NCBI RefSeq assembly: GCF_001559075.2
Contig: NZ_CP014015.2
Span: 4,278,001 to 4,342,000, forward strand
Direction: 5' to 3'
DNA length: 64,000 nt
Source of the DNA: Citrobacter amalonaticus
GTDB taxonomy: Bacteria; Pseudomonadota; Gammaproteobacteria; Enterobacterales; Enterobacteriaceae
The notes beneath the pieces were generated by a model that saw only the letters and a list, made by a program, of their open reading frames with translations, made no database searches and had not been told where the DNA came from. The translations under genes were made by a program, and so were the position numbers. How positions within the stretch are numbered: the stretch's first letter is position 1; each line of letters begins with the position of its first letter. Positions 6,270 through 14,887 of the stretch are shown piece after piece.

Positions 6270-7844
6270 ATGAAAGCCATGGGCTTTATTCGCGGTTTGT
6301 TGCTGGCGTGCGGGCTTCTACCATGGTTCGTTCAGGCCAGCGATGCCGATGCGTTTGTCGCTGCCAGCCGTACCGGCCAGGCGCAACTGCTCGAACAGTG
6401 GGCGTCAACCCCTGACCCCCAGCGTCTGCCGCTGCTGACGGCGCTGAGCCGGGAGGCGCTGCTCACCGACAGCACAAAACAGGCTTTCACCCGTGAAGGG
6501 ACGCAGGTTGTGCCCCTGGGAACGGCCAGTAGCCCGACGGGAACGTTAAAACCTCTGCGCCTGACCAACCGACTGCGCATTCTTGTGGCCGGCGCACTGG
6601 CGACGCATCAACTTGTTAGTGACAGTGTCACGAAAAGGTTGGCGGCGACCCGTACGCTACAGCGCGACGCACAGCCGTCCATGCTGCCTTTTATCCAACA
6701 GCGACTGGCACAGGAAACCGATGCGGAAGTGAAATCACGCCTGACCCGCGTTCTGGCTAACCTGCAACTGACCAGTCCGTCGGCAGAAGTTCGCCGTCAG
6801 GCGATCATGCTGCTGGGCGATTCCAGCGATCCGGAAATGCAGGCACGCCTGCAACCGTTTACCGACACGGCGCATGAACCGGATGCCAGCGTGCGCGCGG
6901 CGGCCAGTGACAGCCTGGCGCGTATCCAACAGCGGATGGCGATTGGCGATCTGCTCGGACAGGCGTTTATGGGACTGTCGCTCGGATCGGTGCTGCTGCT
7001 GGCGGCGCTCGGTCTGGCGATCACCTACGGCCTGTTGGGGGTGATCAACATGGCGCACGGCGAAATGTTGATGCTTGGGGCCTACTGTACGTGGATGGTG
7101 CAACAGGCGATGGCGCAGTTTGTACCGCAGTGGCTGGCCTTTTATCCGCTGGTCGCCTTGCCGGTTGCCTTTATGTTTACTGCTGGCGCGGGAATGATTC
7201 TGGAACGCGGGGTGATCCGCCATCTTTACGGACGTCCACTGGAAACGCTGCTGGCGACGTGGGGCATCAGCCTCATGCTTGTCCAGCTCGTGCGGATGAC
7301 TTTCGGGGCACAAAACCTGGAGGTGGCGAATCCGGCGTGGCTGTCGGGTGGCGTACAGGTTTACGCCAGTCTGGTGCTACCGTGGAACCGCATTGTGGTG
7401 CTGGGGTTCGCGCTGCTGGTGCTGTTCTTCACCTGGCTGCTGCTGAACAAAACGCGACTGGGTATGCGGGTACGCGCCGTGACCCAGAACCGCAGTATGG
7501 CGGCCTGCTGCGGCGTTCCGACCGGGCGTGTGGATATGCTGGCCTTCGGACTGGGTTCAGGTATTGCCGGACTCGGCGGCGTCGCCCTGTCGCAACTGGG
7601 TAACGTCGGTCCGGAACTGGGCCAGGGCTATATCATCGACTCCTTCCTGGTGGTGGTGCTGGGCGGCGTCGGTCAACTTGCCGGTAGCGTGGCGGCGGCG
7701 TTCGGTCTCGGCGTGTTCAACAAAATCCTCGAACCGCAGATGGGAGCGGTACTCGGGAAGATTGTCATTCTGGTGTTGATCATTCTGTTTATCCAGAAGC
7801 GACCCCAGGGATTGTTTGCTCTGAAAGGGAGAGTTACCGAATAA
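6270..7844 (+). CDS. urtB: UrtB, urea ABC transporter permease with periplasmic N-terminal extension
   Basis: The 524-residue product has a signal-like N-terminus (MKAMGFIRGLLLACG), then about 230 residues of soluble helical repeats. A LivH-type permease domain of about 290 residues follows (GLAITYGLLGVINMAHGEMLMLGAY and the loop MRVRAVTQNRSMAACCGVPT). The long extension is characteristic of UrtB rather than LivH. It pairs with UrtC to form the membrane channel. ATG 6270 follows TGGAGATCACGAC; an upstream start at 6219 would read through repeat-flanking sequence and is less likely. The stop codon shares a base with the urtC start. Confidence 0.95.
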   Translation: MKAMGFIRGLLLACGLLPWFVQASDADAFVAASRTGQAQLLEQWASTPDPQRLPLLTALSREALLTDSTKQAFTREGTQVVPLGTASSPTGTLKPLRLTNRLRILVAGALATHQLVSDSVTKRLAATRTLQRDAQPSMLPFIQQRLAQETDAEVKSRLTRVLANLQLTSPSAEVRRQAIMLLGDSSDPEMQARLQPFTDTAHEPDASVRAAASDSLARIQQRMAIGDLLGQAFMGLSLGSVLLLAALGLAITYGLLGVINMAHGEMLMLGAYCTWMVQQAMAQFVPQWLAFYPLVALPVAFMFTAGAGMILERGVIRHLYGRPLETLLATWGISLMLVQLVRMTFGAQNLEVANPAWLSGGVQVYASLVLPWNRIVVLGFALLVLFFTWLLLNKTRLGMRVRAVTQNRSMAACCGVPTGRVDMLAFGLGSGIAGLGGVALSQLGNVGPELGQGYIIDSFLVVVLGGVGQLAGSVAAAFGLGVFNKILEPQMGAVLGKIVILVLIILFIQKRPQGLFALKGRVTE

Positions 7845-8917
7845 TGACGATGCCAATGACCTTAACACTGGCGCGTAAAGCGCCGCGCATCAGTCGGGCG
7901 CTGGCGGGGATTATCCTGTTGGCGCTGATGATCCTGCCGTTTCTTGCCTTGCTGCCCGCCGATCATCCGCTGGCGATTTCCGTGTGGACGTTGACGCTGG
8001 CCGGGAAAATTCTCTGCTACGCGGTGGTGGCGGTCGCACTGGATCTGGTCTGGGGTTATGCCGGGATGCTGTCGCTGGGGCACGGTCTTTTCTTTGCGCT
8101 TGGCGGCTACGCGATGGGGATGTACCTGATGCGTCAGGCCTCCGGTGAAGGGCTGCCCGCGTTTATGTCCTTTCTCTCGTGGAGCGAGTTGCCGTGGTTC
8201 TGGTGGGGAACCCAGCATTTTGCGTGGGCAATGGCGCTGGTGGTACTGGTGCCCGGCGGGCTGGCGCTGATCTTTGGCTACTTTGCTTTTCGCTCGAAGA
8301 TTAAAGGCGTCTACTTTTCGATCATGACTCAGGCGCTGACCTTCGCCGGTATGCTGCTGTTCTTTCGCAATGAGACCGGTTTTGGCGGCAACAACGGGTT
8401 TACCGGTTTTACCACGCTTCTGGGGCTGCCGGTTACTGCCACCACCACGCGTATCGGGTTGTTTCTGGCGACGCTATTGCTGCTGGTGCTGGCATTGTGG
8501 CTGGGGTTTGCGCTGGCGCGCAGTAAGTTTGGCCGGATCCTCACCGCCGTGCGCGACGCGGAAAACCGGCTGATGTTTTGCGGTTATGACCCAAAAGGCT
8601 TCAAGCTGCTGGTCTGGACGCTTTCTGCCGTGTTGTGCGGCCTGGCAGGGGCATTGTATGTGCCACAGGTCGGGATTATTAACCCCAGCGAAATGTCGCC
8701 CACTAACTCTATCGAAGCCGCCATCTGGGTGGCGCTTGGCGGGCGTGGCTCGTTGATCGGCCCGGTCATTGGCGCGGTGGTCGTGAACGGTGCCAAAAGC
8801 CTCTTCACCGTCATCATGCCGGAATACTGGCAGCTGTTTCTGGGGCTGATCTTCATAGGCGTCACGCTGTTTTTACCCCGTGGCGTGATTGGCCTGTTCC
8901 GCAAAGGAGACAAATAA
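7844..8917 (+). CDS. urtC: UrtC, urea ABC transporter permease
   Basis: A 357-residue LivM-type integral membrane protein with many hydrophobic segments and the motif LVWGYAGMLSLGHGLFFALGGY. The cytoplasmic coupling region reads GRILTAVRDAENRLMFCGYDPKGFKLLVWT, the usual LivM EAA-like loop. It forms the channel with UrtB and is energised by UrtD and UrtE. Its ATG overlaps the urtB stop by one base and its own stop overlaps urtD in the same way, so translation is tightly coupled. An in-frame ATG two codons later is an alternative start. Confidence 0.95.
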   Translation: MTMPMTLTLARKAPRISRALAGIILLALMILPFLALLPADHPLAISVWTLTLAGKILCYAVVAVALDLVWGYAGMLSLGHGLFFALGGYAMGMYLMRQASGEGLPAFMSFLSWSELPWFWWGTQHFAWAMALVVLVPGGLALIFGYFAFRSKIKGVYFSIMTQALTFAGMLLFFRNETGFGGNNGFTGFTTLLGLPVTATTTRIGLFLATLLLLVLALWLGFALARSKFGRILTAVRDAENRLMFCGYDPKGFKLLVWTLSAVLCGLAGALYVPQVGIINPSEMSPTNSIEAAIWVALGGRGSLIGPVIGAVVVNGAKSLFTVIMPEYWQLFLGLIFIGVTLFLPRGVIGLFRKGDK

Positions 8918-9714
8918 TGCAGCCGGATGAAGGCCTTTTTACCCGCCAGGTTCCCGGCGATCGCTATCGCCAGCAGACGGACCCGGTGCTGCAACTGGAA
9001 AACATCAACGTCAGCTTTGACGGTTTTAAGGCATTAACCAATCTCACGCTGAATATTGGCGTTGGTGAACTGCGTTGTGTCATTGGCCCTAACGGCGCGG
9101 GGAAAACCACGTTGATGGATGTGATTACCGGGAAGACGCGTCCGCAAAGCGGTAAGGCGCTGTATGACCAGTCAACCGATCTGACCACGCTGGACCCAAT
9201 CGCCATTGCCCGCCAGGGTATTGGCCGTAAGTTTCAAAAGCCGACGGTGTTCGAAGCGCTGACGGTGGCAGAAAACCTCGAGCTGGCGATGAAAAACGAT
9301 AAATCGGTGTGGGCGTCACTGCGCGCACGGTTAAACAGCGAACAGCGCGACCGCATCGATGAGATGCTTGGCTTGCTGCGGCTGCGGACAGAAAGAGGGC
9401 GTCGTGCCGGAATGTTGTCACACGGTCAGAAGCAGTTTCTCGAGATCGGTATGCTGCTGGTGCAGGAACCGCACCTGCTATTACTGGATGAACCCGCGGC
9501 CGGCATGACCGATGCGGAGACGGAATATACGGCAGAACTGTTTCGTACGCTGGCGGGCAAGCATTCGCTGATGGTGGTGGAACATGATATGGGCTTTGTA
9601 GAAACCATTGCCGACCACGTCACGGTGCTCCATCAGGGAAGCGTGCTGGCGGAAGGCAGTCTGCGCGAGGTACAGGCCAACGAGCAGGTGATTGACGTCT
9701 ATCTTGGGCGCTAA
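8917..9714 (+). CDS. urtD: UrtD, urea ABC transporter ATPase
   Basis: A 265-residue LivG-type ATP-binding subunit. Walker A is GPNGAGKTT, the signature region is LSHGQKQFLEIG and Walker B is LLLLDEPAAG, followed by the VVEHDM switch histidine. LSHGQ instead of LSGGQ is normal in the UrtD/LivG group. It has a 25-residue N-terminal lead before the nucleotide-binding domain. It hydrolyses ATP together with UrtE on the cytoplasmic face of UrtBC. The start overlaps the urtC stop. Confidence 0.95.
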   Translation: MQPDEGLFTRQVPGDRYRQQTDPVLQLENINVSFDGFKALTNLTLNIGVGELRCVIGPNGAGKTTLMDVITGKTRPQSGKALYDQSTDLTTLDPIAIARQGIGRKFQKPTVFEALTVAENLELAMKNDKSVWASLRARLNSEQRDRIDEMLGLLRLRTERGRRAGMLSHGQKQFLEIGMLLVQEPHLLLLDEPAAGMTDAETEYTAELFRTLAGKHSLMVVEHDMGFVETIADHVTVLHQGSVLAEGSLREVQANEQVIDVYLGR

Positions 9715-9723
9715 GGAGTACAG

Positions 9724-10422
9724 ATGCTACAGGTAAATGAACTGAATCAATACTACGGTGGCAGCCATATTCTGCGCGGCGTTACCTTTGACGCCAGCCC
9801 TGGTGAAGTGACCTGCCTGCTGGGACGCAACGGCGTCGGTAAAACCACCTTGCTGAAGTGTCTGATGGGGCTGGTACCGGCGCGTAGCGGAACGGTAACC
9901 TGGCAGGAGAAGAACATCACGCATCGCAAGCCGCATCAGCGGGTGCAGGCAGGCATCGCGTATGTACCGCAGGGCCGCGAAATTTTCCCGCGACTAACGG
10001 TCGAAGAAAACCTGCTGCTGGGGCTGTCACGCTTTTCGTCGCGCGAAGCGAAAGCGGTTCCGGAAGAGATCTACACGCTGTTTCCGGTACTGAAAGAGAT
10101 GAAACAGCGACGCGGCGGCGATCTCTCCGGTGGTCAGCAGCAGCAACTGGCGATTGGCCGTGCGCTGGCGAGTCGTCCGCAGTTATTGATCCTCGATGAG
10201 CCGACGGAGGGGATTCAGCCGTCGGTTATCAAAGAGATAGGTCAGGTGATCGCTCAGCTCGCCCGTCGCGGCGATATGGCGATTCTGTTGGTTGAGCAGT
10301 TCTACGACTTCGCAGCGGAACTGGCGGATAACTATCTGCTGATGTCGCGCGGTAGCATTATTCAACGCGGACGCGGTGAAAATATGGAATCGGAAGGGGT
10401 ACGCGGTTTAGTGGCTATCTGA
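9724..10422 (+). CDS. urtE: UrtE, urea ABC transporter ATPase
   Basis: A 232-residue LivF-type ATP-binding subunit with Walker A GRNGVGKTT, signature LSGGQQQQLAIGRAL, Walker B LLILDEPTEG and a VEQ switch in LLVEQFYDF. It is the last gene of urtABCDE, nine bases after urtD with AAGGAG in between. No urease genes are in this window, so either urease or a urea amidolyase lies elsewhere or imported urea has another fate. It is convergent with ydeE, separated by a palindrome. Confidence 0.95.
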   Translation: MLQVNELNQYYGGSHILRGVTFDASPGEVTCLLGRNGVGKTTLLKCLMGLVPARSGTVTWQEKNITHRKPHQRVQAGIAYVPQGREIFPRLTVEENLLLGLSRFSSREAKAVPEEIYTLFPVLKEMKQRRGGDLSGGQQQQLAIGRALASRPQLLILDEPTEGIQPSVIKEIGQVIAQLARRGDMAILLVEQFYDFAAELADNYLLMSRGSIIQRGRGENMESEGVRGLVAI

Positions 10423-10426
10423 CAGA

Positions 10427-10448
10427 CGTGCAGGCCTGCGCCTGCACG
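10427..10448. terminator. Hairpin between convergent urtE and ydeE
   Basis: A perfect 8-base stem (CGTGCAGG/CCTGCACG, 6-base loop) lies directly after urtE and before the ydeE stop. It lacks a clear T run on either side, so it may act mainly as an RNA 3'-end stabiliser. Confidence 0.5.
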
Positions 10449-10456
10449 ACATCGGT

Positions 10457-11644
10457 TCAGCACAGCGCTGGCTGGCCCCAGGGGCGGACGCGCATGCCTT
10501 TAAGCATCAGCGCCCATGCGGCAATAATCGCCACCATCAGGACGATAAACAGCGTCCAGGCGGGGAAAGAGGTCAGAATGACGCCGCTGGCCAGTGGGTT
10601 AAACGCCGCTCCCAGCCAGCCCAGCGACTGCGCCGAGAAATAGCTGGCCTTCATGCCCGCAGGAGCAATGTTATCGATCAGCATGTATTCGCCCGGCGCG
10701 TAGATCACTTCGCCAAGGGTAAAGATCGCGGCGGATACGCCCCACAGCAAAAGGCTGTTGCCGGAGATCATGAACCCGCCGAGGCCAATGACAAAACAGA
10801 CGGTGCCAAAACCCATCAGCGGACGAATGTTTCCCGGCGTCAGTCTGCGCCCCACGGCATACTGCAAGCTGACGACCACCGCGGCGTTGACGGGCAACAC
10901 CACCGCCACCACTTTCTCGGCGAAATTGCCATCGGCGACGACCATAACGTACTGAGAGAGGCAGGACGCAAACGCCCCGGACACAAACGAGGCCAGAAAC
11001 GCTGACAGCGTAAACCAGAACAGCGCTTTATCGTGCAGCAGTACCGCTGGCGACCACGCGACGCTGTTTTCGCTATTAACGGCGGCGGCAGAACGCTTGA
11101 CCATAAACTGGATAAACACCAGTGGAAAGGCGGAGCAGAAGGCGGCGAGCCAGAAGGGTAAGTTGATGCTCTGCATCACCAGCAGCGTGCCGAGCGGCGG
11201 GCCAACGGTCCAGCCGATATTCAGAACGGTATAGTTGAGTGAGAAGATTTTTGCCTTCGCGCCGGGCGAGAGATGGTCGGCAAACCAGGCCTTCAGCACG
11301 GTAGCAAATACCGAATAAGCGCAGTTGATCAGGGCAAAAAGCAGCACCACCAGCATCACGCTATCAACCAGCGGAATGGCGATAAAGCCAAAAGCAAAGG
11401 CGGAAATCGCCAGCAGCATGTAGCGCTTCTTGTCGAATTTGTCCGCCAGAATGCCAAAGCCAAGGCTAAAGACCACGCCGATGGTCAACGCAATGGTCAT
11501 GGCATAACCGATCAGATCCACGCTCAGGTCGTACTGGCGACTCAGATAAATGGTCATGAAGGGCAGCGTTGCGCCACGACCGATCGTCAGTAACAGTGAG
11601 GAGGCGAGTAAAGCGAGGGTGGATCGTCTCAGCGTCTTGTTCAT
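10457..11644 (-). CDS. ydeE: YdeE, MFS dipeptide/drug exporter
   Basis: A 395-residue major facilitator with twelve predicted hydrophobic segments and the loop 2-3 region GFGILADKFDKKRYM, which carries the MFS motif G-x-L-a-D-[rk]-x-G-r-[rk]. Length and position beside eamA match E. coli YdeE, an efflux protein reported to export dipeptides and arabinose-type compounds. It sits in the inner membrane. In E. coli ydeE is followed directly by mgtS; here the urt operon, the MetE-like gene, the rhodanese and ftrA are inserted between them. Confidence 0.92.
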   Translation of the reverse strand: MNKTLRRSTLALLASSLLLTIGRGATLPFMTIYLSRQYDLSVDLIGYAMTIALTIGVVFSLGFGILADKFDKKRYMLLAISAFAFGFIAIPLVDSVMLVVLLFALINCAYSVFATVLKAWFADHLSPGAKAKIFSLNYTVLNIGWTVGPPLGTLLVMQSINLPFWLAAFCSAFPLVFIQFMVKRSAAAVNSENSVAWSPAVLLHDKALFWFTLSAFLASFVSGAFASCLSQYVMVVADGNFAEKVVAVVLPVNAAVVVSLQYAVGRRLTPGNIRPLMGFGTVCFVIGLGGFMISGNSLLLWGVSAAIFTLGEVIYAPGEYMLIDNIAPAGMKASYFSAQSLGWLGAAFNPLASGVILTSFPAWTLFIVLMVAIIAAWALMLKGMRVRPWGQPALC

Positions 11645-11840
11645 TTCTCTGCCCGACAGTGCGATTCGTCATTTTTGTTTTAGATATGTAAAGAAATAAC
11701 ACGGTAAAATTGTGATGTATAGCGGATAAATGGTTCTATTGTGCACTGCCATCCCTACCAGAATTAATGATCTGTTGCATGCTAATAATTTCCGTTACTT
11801 TAACTTGTTTACAAAAATTTAAACTTCGCGGAGCGGTGGT

Positions 11841-12743
11841 ATGACGCGCAAAGACGGGCTGTTGGCATTACTGGTGGTGGTGGTTTGGGGGCTGAATTTT
11901 GTCGTCATTAAGGTGGGGCTGCATGCAATGCCACCGCTGATGCTGGCGGGGTTACGCTTTTTACTGGTGGCGTTTCCGGCGATATTTTTTGTTGCGCGTC
12001 CGCGTATTCCGCTGCCGCTGCTGCTCGGTTACGGTCTGACAATCAGCTTCGGTCAGTTTGCCTTTCTGTTTTGCGCGATCAAATTTGGCATGCCAGCTGG
12101 GCTGGCGTCGCTGGTATTGCAGGCTCAGGCCTTTTTCACCATTGTGCTGGGCGCATTTGCCTTTGGCGAACGTTTGCAGGGCAAACAAATTGCCGGAATT
12201 GCGCTCGCCATCTTTGGTGTGCTGGTGCTGATTGAAGGCAGTCTCAACGGACAGCATGTCGGGTTGCTTGGCTTTATGCTGACGCTGGCGGCGGCATTTA
12301 GCTGGGCGTGCGGCAATATCTTCAACAAGAAAATAATGGGGCATGCTTCGCGCCCGCCGGTGATGTCGCTGGTGGTCTGGAGCGCGCTGATCCCGATACT
12401 GCCGTTCTTTGCGGCGTCGCTGTTCCTCGACGGGGCGACGCAAATCGTGCAAAGCCTGATTGCTATCGATCTGACCACGATCTTATCGCTGGTCTATCTG
12501 GCCTTTGTCGCCACGATTGTCGGTTACGGGATCTGGGGTACGCTGCTCGGTCGTTATGAAACCTGGCGCGTCGCGCCGCTTTCTCTGCTGGTGCCGGTGG
12601 TGGGTCTGGCCAGCGCGGCATTGCTGCTCGATGAAACGTTGAGCGCGTTACAGTTGTTTGGCGCCGTGCTGATTATGGCGGGTCTGTACATCAACGTGTT
12701 TGGTTTTCGCTTACGCAGAGCGGCGCAGGTGAGGGGATCGTAG
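11841..12743 (+). CDS. eamA: EamA, O-acetylserine/cysteine exporter
   Basis: A 300-residue drug/metabolite transporter with ten hydrophobic segments and two EamA repeats (N-terminal VVVWGLNFVVIKVGLHAMPPL, C-terminal SLLVPVVGLASAALLLDE). Length and neighbourhood match E. coli EamA (YdeD), which exports O-acetylserine and cysteine pathway metabolites across the inner membrane. It is divergent from ydeE with a 196-base gap and is convergent with marB across a REP-like repeat and a terminator. Confidence 0.94.
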   Translation: MTRKDGLLALLVVVVWGLNFVVIKVGLHAMPPLMLAGLRFLLVAFPAIFFVARPRIPLPLLLGYGLTISFGQFAFLFCAIKFGMPAGLASLVLQAQAFFTIVLGAFAFGERLQGKQIAGIALAIFGVLVLIEGSLNGQHVGLLGFMLTLAAAFSWACGNIFNKKIMGHASRPPVMSLVVWSALIPILPFFAASLFLDGATQIVQSLIAIDLTTILSLVYLAFVATIVGYGIWGTLLGRYETWRVAPLSLLVPVVGLASAALLLDETLSALQLFGAVLIMAGLYINVFGFRLRRAAQVRGS

Positions 12744-12797
12744 GCCGGATAAAGCCTGGCAATTAGTGCAGTGATTGCGCTGCGCTTGTCAGGCTAT
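12742..12797. repeat. REP-like inverted repeat after eamA
   Basis: Long imperfect inverted arms (AGCCTGgCAA-type left arm and TTGtCAGGCT-type right arm) begin at the eamA stop, with the GGCCGGATAAAG start typical of enterobacterial REP units. Confidence 0.5.
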
Positions 12798-12815
12798 CGC
12801 GATCGGCAAAAAAAA

Positions 12816-12835
12816 GCCCCGCTTTTCAGCAGGGC
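12816..12835 (-). terminator. Intrinsic terminator of marRAB
   Basis: A GCCC-x-GCT/AGC-x-GGGC stem is followed on the minus strand by a run of eight T, shortly after the marB stop. Confidence 0.7.
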
Positions 12836-12843
12836 AAAACGAA

Positions 12844-13062
12844 TCACAGGCTGTGCCGGTTGTAATAGGGCACGCCCAGTTCGTCGGACTTATCGCTTCC
12901 CGCGCCCATGTGGTTAAAATCAAACGGTGACTGCTCCAGAGAGGTGGGGACAATCATCGTGTCACGACTGTTTGTCGTGGTGGGCTGCGCGGATTGCTCC
13001 GCAACGCTCTGACCTGAAACAACAAGCAGCAGGACCAGCATTGCAGAAGACAACAGTTTCAT
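12844..13062 (-). CDS. marB: MarB, periplasmic modulator of the mar operon
   Basis: A 72-residue protein with a signal peptide (MKLLSSAMLVLLLVVSGQSVAEQ). It is the third gene of marRAB, 33 bases after marA. In E. coli MarB lowers marA transcription from the periplasm by an unknown mechanism. The C-terminal part (FDFNHMGAGSDKSDELGVPYYNRHSL) matches the conserved enterobacterial MarB tail. Confidence 0.93.
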   Translation of the reverse strand: MKLLSSAMLVLLLVVSGQSVAEQSAQPTTTNSRDTMIVPTSLEQSPFDFNHMGAGSDKSDELGVPYYNRHSL

Positions 13063-13095
13063 GATTTCCTCGATTACGTCGTTTACAGGCGATGG

Positions 13096-13482
13096 TTAGT
13101 TACAATGGTTCAGCGGAAGCAAATACCGTGATTCACCGTGCATATTGGTAATACGGTATTTGTGTGGCGGAACGTCGAAATAGTTTTTGAATGTCCGGGT
13201 CAGCGTCTGTTGCGACTCGAAACCGTAACGTTCCGCCAGATATAAAATCGGCTCGTTACTCTCTTTTAATTTTTGCGCTATTTCGGTCATTTTACGGCTG
13301 CGGATGTACTGGCCTAATGAATGGCCGGTCTCTTTTTTGAACATCCGTTGCAGGTGCCATTTAGAGTAACCTGAACGCTCAGACACTTTTTCCAGTGAGA
13401 GCGGTGATTCCAGGTTATCCTCGATCCAGTCCAAAATGCTATGAATGGTGATAGCGTCAGTATTGCGTCTGGACATCGTCAT
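13096..13482 (-). CDS. marA: MarA, AraC-family activator of the multiple antibiotic resistance regulon
   Basis: A 128-residue protein consisting almost entirely of two helix-turn-helix motifs (LEKVSERSGYSKWHLQRMFKKETG and ERYGFESQQTLTRTFKNYF), nearly identical to E. coli MarA apart from the last residues. MarA binds marboxes to activate efflux (acrAB, tolC) and lower porin levels. It is preceded by marR with a 14-base gap and followed by marB. A marbox lies upstream of marR, giving autoactivation. Confidence 0.97.
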   Translation of the reverse strand: MTMSRRNTDAITIHSILDWIEDNLESPLSLEKVSERSGYSKWHLQRMFKKETGHSLGQYIRSRKMTEIAQKLKESNEPILYLAERYGFESQQTLTRTFKNYFDVPPHKYRITNMHGESRYLLPLNHCN

Positions 13483-13496
13483 ACCTCTTCTTGTTT

Positions 13497-13931
13497 TTAC
13501 GGCAGTACTTTCTTAAGCAAAAGCTCAAGCGTTGCCACTTCGTCCGCCGTTAAGTTTTTTGTTAATTCCTGGTGCAGGTCTTGTCCTACTAATTGATGAC
13601 ATTGCTCACAAATTGCCGCGCCGTGTTCGGTGAGTTTCACCAGCACACCGCGTTTGTCATTCGGGTTAGGCAGTCTGTCAATCCAGCCTTTGCAAACCAG
13701 ACGATCGAGCATGCGCGTTAAAGCGCCGAGATCGACAGACAGCACTTTTTTCAGTTCAACCGGGGTAATGCAGCCCGCACAACGGATAGAGCAGAGCACC
13801 TTAAACTGTGCTGCCGTGATATCCAGCGGTGAGAGATAGTCGTTCAACAGACGATCTTTCTTCTGATTGACCATGTAGATCAAGCGCCCCAGTGGGATGA
13901 TTTCATTGAATAAGTCACTGGTGCTTTTCAC
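13497..13931 (-). CDS. marR: MarR, repressor of the mar operon
   Basis: A 144-residue winged-helix repressor starting with GTG, as in E. coli. The DNA-binding region CITPVELKKVLSVDLGALTRMLDRLVCKGWIDRLPNPNDKRGVLVKLTEHG includes the wing with Asp and Arg residues. The conserved cysteine in IRCAGC corresponds to the copper-oxidised Cys80 of E. coli MarR. Salicylate and phenolics relieve repression. Two operators lie in the adjacent marO region. The sequence shows no truncation or loss of the DNA-binding helix. Confidence 0.97.
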   Translation of the reverse strand: MKSTSDLFNEIIPLGRLIYMVNQKKDRLLNDYLSPLDITAAQFKVLCSIRCAGCITPVELKKVLSVDLGALTRMLDRLVCKGWIDRLPNPNDKRGVLVKLTEHGAAICEQCHQLVGQDLHQELTKNLTADEVATLELLLKKVLP

Positions 13932-13935
13932 AATG

Positions 13936-14030
13936 GTTGCCCTGGCAAGTAGTTAGTTACGGCAGATAATATTGCCCAGGCAACTATAAGTCAAACGAAT
14001 GGATTTACCGATCACACGTTTTGCTAAAAG
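13936..14030 (-). promoter_or_regulatory. marO: two MarR operators and a marbox
   Basis: Site II (13936-13958, GTTGCCCTGGCAAGT...) and site I (13970-13989, TATTGCCCAGGCAACTATA) resemble the E. coli MarR operators. Further out, minus-strand TTTTAGCAAAACGTGTGAT (14029-14011) resembles the E. coli marbox. The arrangement gives MarR repression and MarA/SoxS/Rob activation of marRAB. Confidence 0.9.
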
Positions 14031-14190
14031 CGAAAAGACGTGCTCTGCATCACATTTCATTTTGTTAATGATAATTACTGGTTATATCTCTGGTCGATAA
14101 CGAATGCTTACAGCGCCAGAATGGCTAACTTCATGGTTTTCCACTTATACTTGCCGCTAATACATGAGTGAAACAGGAATGACGGCCAAT

Positions 14191-14853
14191 ATGATGGATT
14201 TGTTTAAAGCAATAGGGCTGGGGCTGGTGGTGATTCTGCCACTGGCGAATCCGCTGACGACCGTCGCGCTGTTTCTCGGCCTTGCCGGGAATATGAACAG
14301 CGCAGAACGCAATCATCAGTCGCTAATGGCTTCGGTTTACGTGTTTGCCATCATGATGGTGGCCTACTATGCAGGCCAACTGGTGATGAATACTTTCGGT
14401 ATCTCCATTCCGGGTCTGCGTATCGCCGGGGGCTTAATTGTGGCGTTTATCGGTTTCCGCATGCTGTTTCCGCAGCAAAAAGCGCATGAATCGCCGGAGG
14501 CGCGGAGCAAGTCGGAAGAGCTGGAAGACGAGCCGACCGCCAATATCGCGTTTGTGCCGCTGGCAATGCCAAGCACGGCGGGGCCAGGAACCATTGCGAT
14601 GATTATCAGCTCCGCCTCAACGGTGCGCCACGGCACTGATTTTCCGGACTGGGTGATTACCGTCGCGCCGCCGCTCATCTTTGCGCTGGTCGCAGTGATC
14701 CTGTGGGGATGTTTACGCAGTTCCGGGGCGATTATGCGTCTGGTGGGCAAGGGCGGCATTGAAGCCATTTCCCGCTTGATGGGTTTTCTGCTGGTTTGTA
14801 TGGGCGTGCAGTTTATTATTAACGGCGTGCTGGAAATTATTAAAACCTACTGA
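14191..14853 (+). CDS. marC: MarC, UPF0056 inner-membrane protein
   Basis: A 220-residue polytopic membrane protein with six hydrophobic segments, including VVILPLANPLTTVALFLGLA and FVPLAMPSTAGPGTIAMIIS, the signatures of the MarC family. It is divergent from marRAB. Despite its name, E. coli MarC has no shown role in multiple antibiotic resistance and its function is open. I chose the start that aligns with E. coli MarC (LDLFKAIG); an in-frame ATG at 14164 would add nine residues and cannot be excluded, since neither start has a strong Shine-Dalgarno. Confidence 0.94.
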   Translation: MMDLFKAIGLGLVVILPLANPLTTVALFLGLAGNMNSAERNHQSLMASVYVFAIMMVAYYAGQLVMNTFGISIPGLRIAGGLIVAFIGFRMLFPQQKAHESPEARSKSEELEDEPTANIAFVPLAMPSTAGPGTIAMIISSASTVRHGTDFPDWVITVAPPLIFALVAVILWGCLRSSGAIMRLVGKGGIEAISRLMGFLLVCMGVQFIINGVLEIIKTY

Positions 14854-14859
14854 TCAAAA

Positions 14860-14882
14860 AGCCCGGTCGCGATGACCGGGCT
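14860..14882 (-). terminator. Terminator between convergent marC and sotB
   Basis: A perfect 9-base stem (AGCCCGGTC/GACCGGGCT) with a 5-base loop. Five A on its left give a T run for the sotB direction. Confidence 0.75.
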
Positions 14883-14887
14883 GTCTG

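Noticed and set aside
10183..11593. Open frames opposite urtE and ydeE
   Set aside because: These are mirror frames of conserved genes with low-complexity His/Gln/Arg-rich translations.
13497..13931. marR loss-of-function as a cause of antibiotic resistance
   Set aside because: The gene is full length with an intact DNA-binding region and operators, so nothing suggests inactivation.
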